Shown: positions 44,622 to 56,209, numbered from the stretch's first letter. The stretch: DNA of 64,000 nt from Peribolospora baueri (GCA_029717555.1 JAMDHS010000024.1:186001-250000); one strand, 5' to 3'. Notes: generated by a model from the sequence alone, not told the origin. Translations and numbers: made by a program.

Positions 44622-45112
44622 CTTGCCTTGATGTCGTCGTTCATACAAGAGTTGTTCAACGCAGGGACGGACGACCTGGAATGCACCGTTAACACGTGAG
44701 AACGCACCAATCCCCAACGTAAATCTCCGTAAATCTCCGCCAATCTCCTTTTACCCACGCGCGCTAAGTGGCTGCAACGTCTTCCCTACGTTTAGACAGT
44801 TTGCTGCCTTGAACTTGCGTCCCATGCTCCTCGTATGATTAAGTGCTACAGTCAATACAATCCTCCTACTTCATGTCCCCCTATTCATATTTAGCATGTC
44901 CCCCCTATTCATATTTAGATAGACTCTACGTGAAGGCCGCCCTTTCCCTCTCTGCTTCAACCCCAGCACGCGAGGTCATCGAACGCCCAGCCAGCAGACG
45001 AGAGCCAATGTCCACGACCTGTGTTAGACTCGACCCCGCCGTCGCCCTGCCGTCGCCCCGAATACATCGCCGATGATGGCTACACGATTTTCTTCGCCCT
45101 TCACCAACCCTT
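44622..45112. other. AT-richer intergenic island with short repeats
   Basis: 491 bases between two minus-strand genes. It holds the peroxin promoter and the RCF2 3' end, two GTAAATCTCC units near 44720-44740, and the direct repeat listed next. Noticeably richer in A and T than its surroundings. Confidence 0.55.
44872..44918. repeat. Tandem duplication, 23 and 24 bases
   Basis: Two adjacent copies (44872-44894 and 44895-44918) starting CATGTCCCC and ending CTATTCATATTTAG; they differ only by one extra C in the second copy. Confidence 0.9.
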
Positions 45113-46490
45113 TCACTCCTTGTGAGCTTGCCGCGCTGCGCTCGAGCCCTGAGCCGCATTGGCCTTCATCGCTGCGTCGCCCTTCTGTTGACCTTCCTTA
45201 CCTTCGTCGATCTGTCCCGCGTCCGTCGCAAAAGGAGTAGCAAAGAAAAAAGAAGAGGCAGTAATAGTTAGCGCCCTGAAACCTGAGCTTAAGCTCGATC
45301 TGATCGAAGGCCCTTCCGACCCGAGCAACTCACGAACTGCCTCCAGCTATGCTCTGAAGGGTCATCCTGCTCCACCAACGTGTCGCCAGCGCTGGGGATC
45401 TGCATCACCGCAGCGCTTGCAATGAGCACAGCCACCGTTAGGGCTTGGGCATAGACACGGGCTTGGACGAGCTAGGGTTTAGGTGACGGTGTGAAAGAGA
45501 TTAAAAATTGTTAAGAACGAAAAATAAGAATTCCTTCTCTCGTCTTCGCCGGCGGCCGTACGAAAACTGCGTGCTCACCTTCTGAGAGAAGCTCAGAGGC
45601 TGTCGGTGAATATAAGCGAAAGAGCCGGCCAAGGAAGCCGCCCAACTGTGAAAGACAACGGAAGGGCGGACATAAAGAGAAAACGGTTAACCGGTACACC
45701 AGCCGATCCTACCGGCAGTCTAACGCCCATCGCCATTCCATGTAACCTCGACGGCTCATCCAGCCCATTTCATCCTACCGTCCTTCCCGCCCATCTCCCT
45801 CGCCCGTCCTCCAGCACGTAAACTAAACCAAGTCAAGCCAAGACTTACCCGCCCACGATAATCGACCACCGATGCTGCTTGGCATAGGTAAGAATCTTGT
45901 CCTTTGGGCCGAGTTTCTCCCAAGCCTCCTCCTCCTTGCTGAGCTTTCGCTCAAGGACCTTTGCGCCCCGGTCATGCCACTGGGATTCCTGTGGGGATGG
46001 CGGAGCCATGGGTGGAAGACAGTGAGAGAGAAAGCATGTGAGGTAAGACATTATCTGTTCGAGTTTGGAAAATATTTGGCCTTGACTCCAACAGGGCGAC
46101 ACGACGGGCCGCGTTCCTCCGCTCAGCTCTAGCCAGCCATAAGCTCGAATGCGCACCTCGAACGCTCTGCCGGCCTTGTCACCACCGATCATCAACCCTG
46201 CGGTCGTAGCGCCCACGATGCCGAACGCCTTGAGGGGCAAGGTAAGCTGTCTGTAAGCGGTCCAGCGGCGGTTGGCGATGAGGGAAAGAGGCAGGGAGAC
46301 GCCTAAGCCGATCGCCGCGCCTTTGAGAGCGCCGCGCACCGTCTCTTGGTAATGCCTGGGGAGTATGAGCGGGGAGAAATATAGCGGGCAGATGGCGTGG
46401 TCATCAATGAGCCAGTGAGCAAAAACGACGCCACAATCGTCACCACAACACCACCACTCACGCTTCCTCACGCTTCTTGTCGTAGCTCAT
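45113..46490 (-). CDS. RCF2: Respiratory supercomplex factor 2 (HIG1 domain), mitochondrial inner membrane
   Basis: Six exons, 46490-46462, 46355-46157, 45988-45849, 45645-45579, 45471-45334 and 45211-45113, give 223 residues, matching yeast Rcf2 (about 224). The protein opens with MSYDKKREEAHYQETVRGAL, then a first hydrophobic pair (GAAIGLGVSLPLSLIANRRW, then LPLKAFGIVGATTAGLMIGG). A charged linker follows (KVLERKLSKEEEAWEKLGPK), then the HIG1 hairpin HRWSIIVGGWAASLAGSFAY and ARVYAQALTVAVLIASAA. The tail is polar, Gln/Ala/Lys-rich.  Rcf2 associates with cytochrome c oxidase and the bc1-oxidase supercomplex. The intron inside VGG|W restores the HIG1 core. The last exon is supported by frame and stop only. 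Confidence 0.93.
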
Positions 46491-47272
46491 GTTGGTCTTC
46501 GGTAGGTCGGCAGGCTGTTTGTCTGTTCCCACGGAAAGCGGCAAGGGTGGATCGAAGGGTCGACGAAATGCACTTGGTCAGTTCAGCGGGTGTGTGGAAT
46601 GGTTGTGTGAGCGAGGAAAGGAAAAGGATAGAAAAGGAAAGCAAGTGCAGGCCATTTTGGTCGTCGCAAACCGATCGGTCCAGCTAGCTCACCCTTGCTC
46701 TCTCACCTTGGTTCGTCTCAAAGCAGTCTCAACCAGATTGTCCTTTGCGCACGTATCACGAGTCGCGTATGTCAAAGATGGGAACAGGATGCGTATGTCG
46801 GGAGGAAGAAGGGTCGCGGAGGACGACGGGAAGAAGAAGGCGGGAAAGGAATCGACGGTCTTCCATTCCGGTTAGTCAGCCAGCCTCCAATCACTGCGCT
46901 AGTTCTCACCACTTCGGGACAAATCACTCGATCAGCTCGGCCGGAGCCGGAATCGTCGCCGGGGCGCGCCGGGCTGTGGCTGGTCGCCAGCCGAAGCAAG
47001 CAGGAGCAGCAGGGCCATTAATAAATAAACACCACACCGCCGGCGTTGGTCACCGACGAGGAGAGCAGACTAGCAGACGAGGGTAAAAGTACAATCAGAC
47101 GACTGAAAGACGATGCGAACGAGCGATCAACTATAGCGCAGGGGGACGGACAAGTGTCGTGCGTGCCCTGCGGAAAGGCCAGTCGGAGCAGGACAGCGGC
47201 GGGGACGACGGGCCGCTCGTTGGGGCGTGAGCGGCGAGCTCGCACAGGAGCGAAGGCGAAGAATGCAGGAGG
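46491..47272. other. Intergenic region between RCF2 and the AcuM-type regulator
   Basis: 782 bases; RCF2 promoter and 3' end of the regulator gene. Short open frames only, none recognised. Confidence 0.5.
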
Positions 47273-50200
47273 TCAAGAAGGGTTAAAAGGGAGAAAATTA
47301 CCAACGATCATCGTCGGAATCTGTCAATCAGTGGACAGCGCGGGTGAACAGAAGAGGTCAGTATCGGGCAGCTTTATAGGAAGGGGTCTGGCAAACACCC
47401 GCGAAACTAGATGACAGCGCGACGACTTACGTTCCACGCGTCCCTATAGACAAGGAAACCAGGCGGGCGAGAAAGGGCAAACGGGAAGAAGCATACGAGT
47501 GTCAATTCAAGTGTTATCCTCTCTCACCGGTCCAAACAACGCGACCAGCAATCCATCCTACCAAACGAATTAGCGAGCTACTCACCTTCGAATGGTAAAG
47601 CTGAAACAGCAACTGAGCAGACCGTCCTCGCCACCACGTTGCCCTCCTCCGAAGCCTGTCACCCCATTCGTCTCCCTCCCGCCGCCACCACCAACTCGCC
47701 CCTGCTGAGAGCGGCTTTCCGTAACTGGGTTGTTACTCCAAGCCGTATTCGCCGCGCCACTCCCACCTCCGCTCGTATTCAACGTGCGATAGTTGTGCTT
47801 GAGCACGCACGAAGTGAGAACGGCCTTCTGGCCGGGATCGAAGGCTATGGCACCGTATTTCTGTCCGTAGGGCCGATGCGGCTGGACGTCACCGACCGAC
47901 ACTCTTAGATGTTCGGATGGAAAGAAAGTTGGATGGACCTACCTCCCAGTAATTGACCGCGCTTTCTTCCGCCATGAGCTCGTATATACAGAGCTTGCCC
48001 TGTAAAGTAGAAGAAGAAACCACATACCGACAACGGTAAGACCCGCGTTCGACACACCGCCCAAAGCAGAACCGGCTTCCGCCACCGTAACACGCACCTC
48101 GCGCAAACTCTCCCAACCGACGCCGACGAGCTCTGCAAACTCCTTGTTGCCCTTGTAAATCTCTCCTGTCCTTCTCCATAGGCAAGCCGGAATGCCCATG
48201 GTGGAGAAGACACGGTCATAATCGAGCAAGAGGCGCTCGAAGGCCTCTTCGATGAAGACGAGGTCCAAGTCGGTCAGCGACTGGGCGATGGCGCGGAAGG
48301 CGGGACGGAATACGCTGATGGGCTTGAGAATGCGTTGCCGCGACGTCGGAGAAACGCTGACGGGTGAAGACGGCGGATGAAGGAGAGGGTCAGTAAGAAG
48401 CGCTCTGGGGCATCGCTGGTTGCCAGGAGAAAAATACAAACCACACTCACTTCCTTTCCATCCATTTTGACAGCCTAGCATAGCCATTTACTGAAGGTTG
48501 AAGGAACACAATAGATTGAGCTCGACTATTCCCCGGAAAGATCCAGAATGGAGCCTAACCAATTGTAAACAACGACACAAAGGCACCCACCGTAATTGTA
48601 GGGCCTTAGCAGCCCAGCTTCATACTTTGCGCGAATGACCCTCGCGAGCCTCTCGTCCCTCGTACCGTCCTTCTGATCCGCAGCGGTGAGCAAGAATTGC
48701 TCCGTCTTCGTAGCACCTGCGAGGTTGGGCGGCAAAGGTTGCGCCGCCGGTCCGGACGTGGCCGCCGGGGCAGCGGCAGTGCTCGTGCCCATGCTGACGG
48801 GCGCTGGGGTGATAGGGCCCTGTTGTTCTGCACTCGCTGAAGCTGGAGCGCTGACGGACGCCGATGGCTGCCCGGCCTCCGGCCCTGCCGCAGCACCAGG
48901 AGCCGAGGTAGAGAGCTGCTGAGCTTGGGAGAAAGGCTGCATGAGAACGCCACGGGCTTCTGAATCGGACGGAGGAGCTCCAGGCACGTGCGCCTGCGCT
49001 TCTCTCGGTCCACCTGCGGCTCCGCCTCTGGCACCGGCTTGTCTGCCATTGCTCACGGTTGGCAAACTTTCGGGAGCCTTGGGAGCAGAAACGGAGACAG
49101 TGACGCCTGCGCTAGCTGTGCCGGTGGAGGCGGTAGATGGACCGAAAGAAGCAGGGTTGAGGAAAGAGGAAGAATCGAGCGTCTCAAGAAAATCGCTGGA
49201 GCGTACAAGAGAGGAGACGGCAGGAAAGGGGTCAGAGATGGGCACCAGATCACCACCATACCCATGCCAATTTCCCTGCCCATGCCCATGCCCCTTTGAG
49301 GCCGAATACTCACCTTAGGACGCTAAATTCATTTCCTGCTCCTTCGGGCCCGAACAACAAATTTCCCCATCCGCCGACGCCATCCACGCCTCCCAAAGTC
49401 GAACTAGGCGGGCCACCCATAGAGCTCAAGTTTCCACCGGCCTGTCCCAACCTCGATCCGCCGCCCGAGCCAGGCGTCTGAGGCCCGTTGGACCCGAAAC
49501 CGGGCCATCCGGCGAGAGAAGAAGCGATGCCGGCGCCGATGGAAGGTGAGACGAGCGGTTGAGGAGCACCGGCGAAGGCGTTGCTCGGATCCCGCCCACT
49601 CATCCCCCCTGTTCCTCCTGCCGCGGACCCGGCCGCGCCTACAGATCGGTCGTTAAGACCTCCCAAATTCGTGCCTAGCTGTGCTCCACTGCCACCAAAG
49701 GCCGAGTTTCCGCTCGTCGCCTCGGTTCCACCAGACGCAGGAGCGCCGGTGCCGTTTTGCAAGCCGATTCCATTCAAGTGCAGCGCGCCGGCCGCGGCAG
49801 GTGACGACGTACCATCGGCAACAGCAGCGGAGTCAAGGGGTGCACTGGTGACTAAGCTAGACGGAGCGATGCTGCCGCTACTGGCAGTGCTGACTCCACC
49901 ACCCGCGCCACTCATGGCCGCAAGCCCACCGAGGCCTTGGAGGTTGCCGGCACTCAAGTTCAATCCCCCGGTCACGCTCTGGAGACCGGGCGCACCGATG
50001 CCCATCGGCTGGGTCGCGCCGGGGGCGACGCCCACCGAGGGGGGCATGGTGATACCGGGGCGAGTGGCAGCAGCATTTGCAGATGCGGAAGAGGAGGCGC
50101 CGCCATGGGGATGGGAGCGCGGGGACGCTTCGTCGTGGCAGAGATGGCCGATGTCACGCTTGATGCAGCGTTGACAGGGCCGACCTGGTGGCGTGCGTTA

Positions 50201-51174
50201 AGGTGTATGGCAAAAGGAAGGCATTATGAGATCACCCGCGCCAGGGACTGCGAAATGTCGTCCACACCCATGTACGGGTCGTGTCGTCTGTCTCGATCGC
50301 ATCAATCCATCTAATCCACTTCGACCCTCTTCTCTCTTACTTAGGATATTTTCGTCGCCTACACCTCTAGCAGGCAGGCAAAGATAAGCAGAACCGCTCG
50401 AAACTCACCCTCGTTACAAGTCATATGGCTCCTCCGGCAATAGATGCAAGCCAAGTTAACCTTCCTCCTCTTCGCCTTCTTTCCGTCCTTTCCGTCCTTC
50501 TCCTTGCCTTGCTGCGCGGCGGTCTTCTTTTTTGAAGCGCCATTCGCGGGAGGTGATGCTGAGGCCGACTCTGGCGCCGATGCTGAAGGAGAGGAGGGTT
50601 TTCCCCCTCCGGTCCCCGTTCCTTCTGCTGATGATGGGCCATCGACATCCATCTCACGACCCTTGCCCTTCGAAGCAGCGTCTGACGGTCTTCGTCCCAG
50701 GTCTTGATTTTCAAGGCTCGCCGCATCTCCACTGTTCATAGAAGGCGCGGAACGGCCGTTCGCAGGCTGTCCGTCGCTCGCACTGGCGTTGGATGGACTC
50801 GTATCTACGGAGTTGCTCTGTGGTGCCGGCTGTTGTTGTTGTGAATACTGCTGGTATTGGGCCCCACTGGAGTGACTCCGCGAAGGAGGCCTCCACGTCA
50901 TTGGAGTATGTCCCGTCGTAGGGCTTTGCTGCTGCGTGGACGACGCGTTCTGCACCGTGCGTGGCGCGCCCCCCTGGGTGTGGCCGGTAGGAGGTTGGCC
51001 GGGGAAAGCGTGTCGACTTGGGGGGAGTGAGGGATAGAGCTGGGTGATGCCAGATGACGAAAGCTGAGAGTGTGTCGAGGGAGTGCGTTGAGATATGCGA
51101 GGAAGCTGGCCGGGAGGAGGAAAAGGCCCAGAGGAGGTGGCCGTCACAGGCGGACGGGGAGGTGAGGCGGACAT
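47273..51174 (-). CDS. RDS2: Zn2Cys6 transcription activator of gluconeogenesis, AcuM/RDS2 type, with PAS-like domain
   Basis: Nine exons, 51174-50409, 50184-49314, 49195-48591, 48490-48451, 48356-48056, 47999-47943, 47860-47586, 47443-47431 and 47320-47273, give 991 residues. The zinc cluster lies at about 240-274: KRRKVNLACIYCRRSHMTC, NEGRPCQRCIKRDIGHLCHD, the AcuM/RDS2 signature. Long Gly/Ala/Ser/Pro-rich stretches flank it. The C-terminal PAS-like region has NYVNGYARLSKWMERN, FRAIAQSLTDLDLVFIEEAF, VFSTMGIPACLWRRTGEIYK and IYELMAEESAVNYWEKYG. The end is RRDAWNIPTMIVGNFLPF, parallel to the AcuK-type gene. Two joins are less certain: the donor at 48055 (a 56-base intron chosen by frame and a CTTAC branch-like element) and the 13-base exon 47431-47443. 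The ATG at 51174 is the first of the frame. Confidence 0.88.
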
Positions 51175-51570
51175 CGGGTCGGACGAGTAGTGGTGAAAGC
51201 GAGGCAAGGTAAACTAGTCCGTTTTCCCTCCTTCCTTCTTTCCTTCCTGCCTTCCTTCCTTCCTCCTTGACTCTCTGCTTTGCAGCTGAGGCTGGCTAGA
51301 AAAGACGAAGATGAGTTGGAGAGGATGCAGCGACTGACCAGCCAAGGCAACGATGACGGCGCACGGCCGAGGAAGTGATCCTAAGAAAGAAAGAGCGGAG
51401 CGGGGCTCACCCCAAAGTCACACTGATCGCTTCTTGCCGCAGCACTCGTCTCGCGGCGTTACACGGCGTTTAGCCACTTCTTCTTCTCTTGGGAAGGAGA
51501 AAGAAAGACGGCATCTGTCTCCTCTTGCTGCTCTCTTCTCCATCCCATCGGCCTCGTCGGCGGTCCCAAC
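51175..51570. promoter_or_regulatory. Divergent promoter region, AcuM-type regulator / NOP58
   Basis: 396 bases between opposite start codons, with CCTT-type runs near 51220-51265. No clear TATA box. Confidence 0.6.
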
Positions 51571-53824
51571 ATGACGTCCCCAACTCACATCCTCTTCGAG
51601 TCCGCCTCCGGGCTCGCCCTCTTCGAGACTTCCAACGTCGAGGAGATCGGCGCCCGCACCAAGGCCGTCCAGCAGCAGATCGAAGACCTTAATGCTTTTG
51701 GTCGTATGGTCAAGCTCGTCAGCTTCTCGCCTTTCAAGAACGCCCTTGATGCGCTGCAGAGCAGCTTGGACGTGAGCGAGGGTGGGTGTCTAGTTCGCTG
51801 CTTGAAGGGTTTAACTGCGTCGCCGGCCAACTGCCTCGCCCGCACCAGAGCTGAAATGGACCTTTCGCGTCTTGCGCCGTCCTTCATCCCATTTCGCAGG
51901 CGTCCTTAACGACCACCTCCGCTCTCTCCTCCAACTCAACCTCTCCAACTCTACCTCCAAAAAGTCCATTCTCCTCGGGGTCTCAGAGCGCGGTCTTGCG
52001 AGCTCCATCGTAGGCGAATTGGGCATCCAATGCGACACTTCGGACAAGAGTCTCGAGCTGCATCGCGGCATTCGGCTACACGCCGAGAAACTTCTCAAGG
52101 GCCTCTCAGAAGGAGATTTGACCAAAGCTCAGCTCGGTCTCGGACACGCTTACTCGAGGTCCAAGGTCAAGTTTAACGTGAACCGCTCGGACAGTGAGTC
52201 GCTCGCTCTGCCCGTCAGACGTCAAATGATACCCTGGCTCACCCCATATGTCCCGTCTCCACACCGACAGACATGATCATTCAAGCCATCGCTCTGGTTG
52301 ACCAGCTCGACAAAGACGTGAATACGTTCAGCATGCGCGTGCGCGAATGGTACGGTTGGCACTTCCCCGAGCTTGTGAAGATCGTCCCCGACAACTACCA
52401 GTACGCCAAGTTGGCTCGCTTCATCCGCAACAAGTCCGCGCTAACTGAAGAGTCCCTTCCGGAGCTCGCTGCACTGTTGGACGAGGACGAGACGAGGGCG
52501 AAGAACGTTTTGGACGCTTCTAGGACCAGCATGGGCACGGATATTGGGGAGGTCGATATGATCAATATCGAGGCGTTTGCAGATAGGGTAGTGCACCTCG
52601 CAGATTACAGGAAGAGCATGCAGGCTTATCTCCTTGAAAAGATGCACCTTGTCGCTCCCAGTAGGTCCAGCGTTTTCTCCTTTGATACCTCTAAAGCGTC
52701 TACGTCTGATCAGTCACGTCTGACCTCTCTCCTTTCCCACTCTCGTCAGACCTCTCCGCCCTTATCGGCGAGGTGATCGGCGCGCGCCTGATCTCGCACG
52801 CCGGCTCGTTGACCAACCTCTCCAAGTACCCCGCTAGCACGGTGCAAATCCTGGGTGCCGAGAAAGCGCTTTTCCGCGCGCTCAAGACCAAGGGCAATAC
52901 GCCTAAGTATGGGTTGATCTATCACGCTAGCGCGATTGGAAGGGCGGCAGCGAAGGTGAGCGGGCGCTTTCGGACAAGCTTTCTTCATCGTGAGCGTTTT
53001 CATCAGGACTCTATACTCACAACCTTGGCACTCGCTCGGATCCTTCGGTCTATGCAGAATAAAGGCCGAATGTCTCGCTTCCTGGCCAACAAGTGCTCAA
53101 TAGCATCTCGTATCGACTGCTTTACCGGTGAGTTGTTATTTCCACTGACTCGCCCTGGCCACGTAGCATGAGCGATCAGCTGAATTTTTTCCCTCTCCTA
53201 ATCTCTCCAAGACACACCCACTATGAAGTTCGGGGACGCCCTCCGGGCCCAAGTGGAGGAGCGGTTAGCCTTCTACGAGACGGGCGCTCCGCCGAGCAAG
53301 AACGCCGAAGCGATGTCTAAAGTCATTGCCGCTATGGAGGCTGAGGCCGGCGATCTGATGGATGAGGACGAGAGCGATGGGGAGGAAGAAGGGAAGAAGA
53401 AGAAGAAGGACAAGAAGAAGGACAAGAAGGACAAGAAGGACAAGAAGAAGCGACGGTGAGTTGGGTCAACCGAGTTCCCACTTTCTGTTCGTCAAAAGAT
53501 TTAAACTGGCTTTCTCATCTGTTGCTCATCTTGTCCCTCGGTAACAGGGCAAGCGAGATGGAAGTTGACGGGGAAAGCGAGGAGGAAGAGAGCCCGAAGA
53601 AGAAGGAGAAGAAGGAAAAAAAGGAGAAGAAGAAGGAGAAGAAGGAGAAGGTGTGTCGGCCTATTTTTCCTCTTTCTTCATTTGTCATCTCTCTGACCTC
53701 AGCGCTGAATCCGTCCATCTCCCACGACCGTGGACTTCCCTTCTCTGCACAGGTTGCCGATGAAAGCGAATCTCCTTCGAAGAAAGAGAAGAAGCACAAG
53801 AAGCGTAAGAGCGAGACCACATGA
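51571..53824 (+). CDS. NOP58: Box C/D snoRNP core protein Nop58
   Basis: Eight exons, 51571-51781, 51900-52193, 52271-52660, 52750-52955, 53058-53127, 53212-53455, 53548-53650 and 53753-53824, give 529 residues. Nop58 is a scaffold of box C/D snoRNPs that guide 2'-O-methylation and early rRNA processing in the nucleolus. The NOP5 N-terminal domain is [14 protein letters not shown] through LLQLNLSN. The Nop domain has [76 protein letters not shown] and [19 protein letters not shown]. The tail is the typical KKD/KKE repeat, broken by two introns. The introns were checked for box C/D snoRNAs; none has convincing C and D boxes. Confidence 0.97.
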
Positions 53825-54434
53825 TCCACCCGACCAGCTCCATCTGCCCTTGTGATGAAGGCCTTTCCTCATCTGTCCTGTGAAGTTTAGAGGTGATCCT
53901 TTCTCTTTAGCGACGACGATGACTTAGGCCTTCACGTGCGGTGTCCCGCTGTCCCGTCTCCCTGTACCTGAGGACACCGGCCTTTCCTTGGACGCGGCTC
54001 TTCTCTCGGCTACTCCTCCTGCGTTTGCCTATGCCTATGCGTCTGGGTGCGTCATCTGCGCCTCTTCTTCCGCCCTCTCTTCTCCTTTGTACACTATCGA
54101 TCTCATATCGGGTCTCAGCTTAAAAGGAATCCAGGTCGAACCTGTCTTCTCGATCTCACGAAACAAGCACCTGACTTTCGCAGTCGTTCCCTTGTCGAAC
54201 GCGGCAGGGCTCATCCAGGCTATGGATGGCGTAGTCTGCACAGATAGATTTTTTCACCCGTTCCCAAAAGCATCGCGCCGTTCGTCGACTGCTGTCGAAT
54301 GTCGCACTCGACGGTTGACGTGCCTCCATTAAGTCGGGTGAGAGTGGCCAAGAAACCTGAATCAGTAGTTTCGAAATAACGTACAGGTCACGTCCGAAAA
54401 AAGTATCGTGTTTGTCTCTTCCCCACCCCACCCC
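53825..54434. other. Convergent intergenic region, NOP58 / MaoC hydratase
   Basis: 610 bases with both 3' ends. A GTGATGA box-C-like string sits at 53852 without a convincing partner. No gene seen. Confidence 0.5.
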
Positions 54435-55952
54435 TCACAGCTTGCTCGCCGGCCTGGCGACCTTGACCCTGGCGATGCCCATACCAAGGCTCGGTTTTCC
54501 CTTTCCGTAACAAACCTGCTCAAAAGCGAGTTGCACCTCCCCATCCGGACCCGGATCTCCCACCTTCCACACGCGCGTCTCCAGCTCGTCACCAGGTTTG
54601 ACGGGTGAGGTGAAGCGGGAGGACATGAGCTTGAGTTGGATTCCGTCCGTCGGCGTTCCCGAGAATGAAGAGGCGGCTTTGAGGATCGCGCGGGCGGCGA
54701 AGCCGTACGAGCAGAGGCCATGCAGGATCGTGCCGCCTAGGCCTCCGCGCTTGCCGATCTTGGGATCGATCTGCGTCACGGAGTGGAGATCGAGGACAGA
54801 GGGAACCCGAAGGTATCCGTCAAAACAAGCCCTGTTCTTCAAATGGGTATACGTCCCTCCGAATGCGAAGGGAAGACCTACATGAAGTGGATTGTAATCG
54901 CCGCTAAGCCGGTAGAGGACGGCCTGCGCCTGACCAGTTTTCTCCCTGTGCACAAAATCCGGTTGACGGTCCTTGGGCGGCTTGGGTCCAGTGGGCTTGG
55001 GCACAATGGTCTTGGAGAAACCAGTCTTCTGGCCACCACCGCGGTAAAAGGTAGACGAGAGCATCCGGACGTACGGCTCACCAGAGGGGGAGACGAGGGT
55101 GGCGGCCCCTTCCAGGATTAGGGCGGAGCCTGCGTGGGAAAGAAGAAATGGGAGACGTGGGGAGAGGAGTGGGCAACAATGAAGGACGAGATGGTCCGGA
55201 CTCGTAAGCAGAGACGCCGTGAGCAGATAAGGCGGATAAGGGCGACCGACTCGCCCTTGTCATGTACGCCGGTCACCTGCTGCTTGATCTTCCAGCCAGG
55301 GCCGCTCTCGACAGGGATGTCCTTGAGGATCTCGATCGATTGCTCGCCATGTACAATGCTGTGGGGGGATACGGGAAGGACCGAAGAGAAGGCCGTTTTC
55401 CAACATCAACCCAATTGTGCGCGAAGCGTCCAGCTAACACCGAATACGGAAGCAAGGATTGGGGGGAAGGGGATGGGGGGAGAGGGAGATCAGTGCCAGT
55501 CCACATACGTATTGGGGTCGAGCACAGGAAAGCCGGGGGTGCGGTTCCGGCCGCCAATGCGGTCCGCAAAAAGGTTCACGTCCTGGCCCTCGCCTGAAGG
55601 AAAAGACAACCAGGTAGAAGCAGCATGAGTGAGTCATCGAGTCCCCATTCAGCGTCGGTAATCTTGTCGCTCGCACCTTTGAGCCCCAAGACAAGCGGGT
55701 AAGTAGGGAAGGCGCGAAAGCGCTTGTCGAGCTCATAGACGAGATCGAGATCATTCTCGCCCGCTCCTATTCCAACAGCATATAGGAGAAGATCGCGCTT
55801 GTTCCACGCCACCTGAGATGGACGAGAGGTCGATCTAAGTGTCCTCCTTCCCCACACCTCAAGGAGTTCGATCAGACGAGGACGAGAATGATCAGACTCA
55901 CTGGCGTGTCAGGCTGCTCAAAGCCAACGCTCTTGTTGAAATCGACGCCCAT
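54435..55952 (-). CDS. Peroxisomal MaoC-type enoyl-CoA hydratase 2
   Basis: Six exons, 55952-55902, 55812-55677, 55593-55509, 55358-55255, 55129-54882 and 54770-54435, give 319 residues. It is a double hot-dog protein like the hydratase-2 part of fungal Fox2 and of human HSD17B4, which hydrates trans-2-enoyl-CoA to (R)-3-hydroxyacyl-CoA in peroxisomal beta-oxidation. Landmarks are VDFNKSVGFEQPDTPVAWNK, FRAFPTYPLVLGLKGEGQD, VHGEQSIEILKDIPVESG, and the active-site motif YRLSGDYNPLHIDP followed by ILHGLCSYGFAARAI. The C-terminus is ARPASKL, a canonical PTS1. Two introns are odd: 55130-55254 has a GC donor, and 54771-54881 is 111 bases with no stop in frame. The ATG at 55952 fits the family start. 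Confidence 0.92.
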
Positions 55953-56209
55953 GGAGAAGGCTAGCGCTGAAGCCGTTCAAGTGAGGACAGAGAAGGGAGA
56001 AGATGGAAGGAGAGGCGGGGTAGGGCAAGAGGAGTGGTGCCAACCCCGCTCCTTCCCCTCCACCGGCACCACTTAAGCCGGACGGACCATTGTCGAACCG
56101 GCCCTGGAACTGCTGCGGCAACAGCCTGACGCGCGTCCCGTCGATCGACCATCATTTATCTTCGTCTGCCGCCGCTACCTTCCCCTTCCCATCACCGTCA
56201 TCCCTTACC

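Noticed and set aside
53852-53970. GTGATGA (box C-like) after NOP58 with a CTGA about 115 bases later
   Set aside because: Spacing is long and the flanking bases do not make a convincing terminal stem; no guide element recognised. A snoRNA model search would decide.
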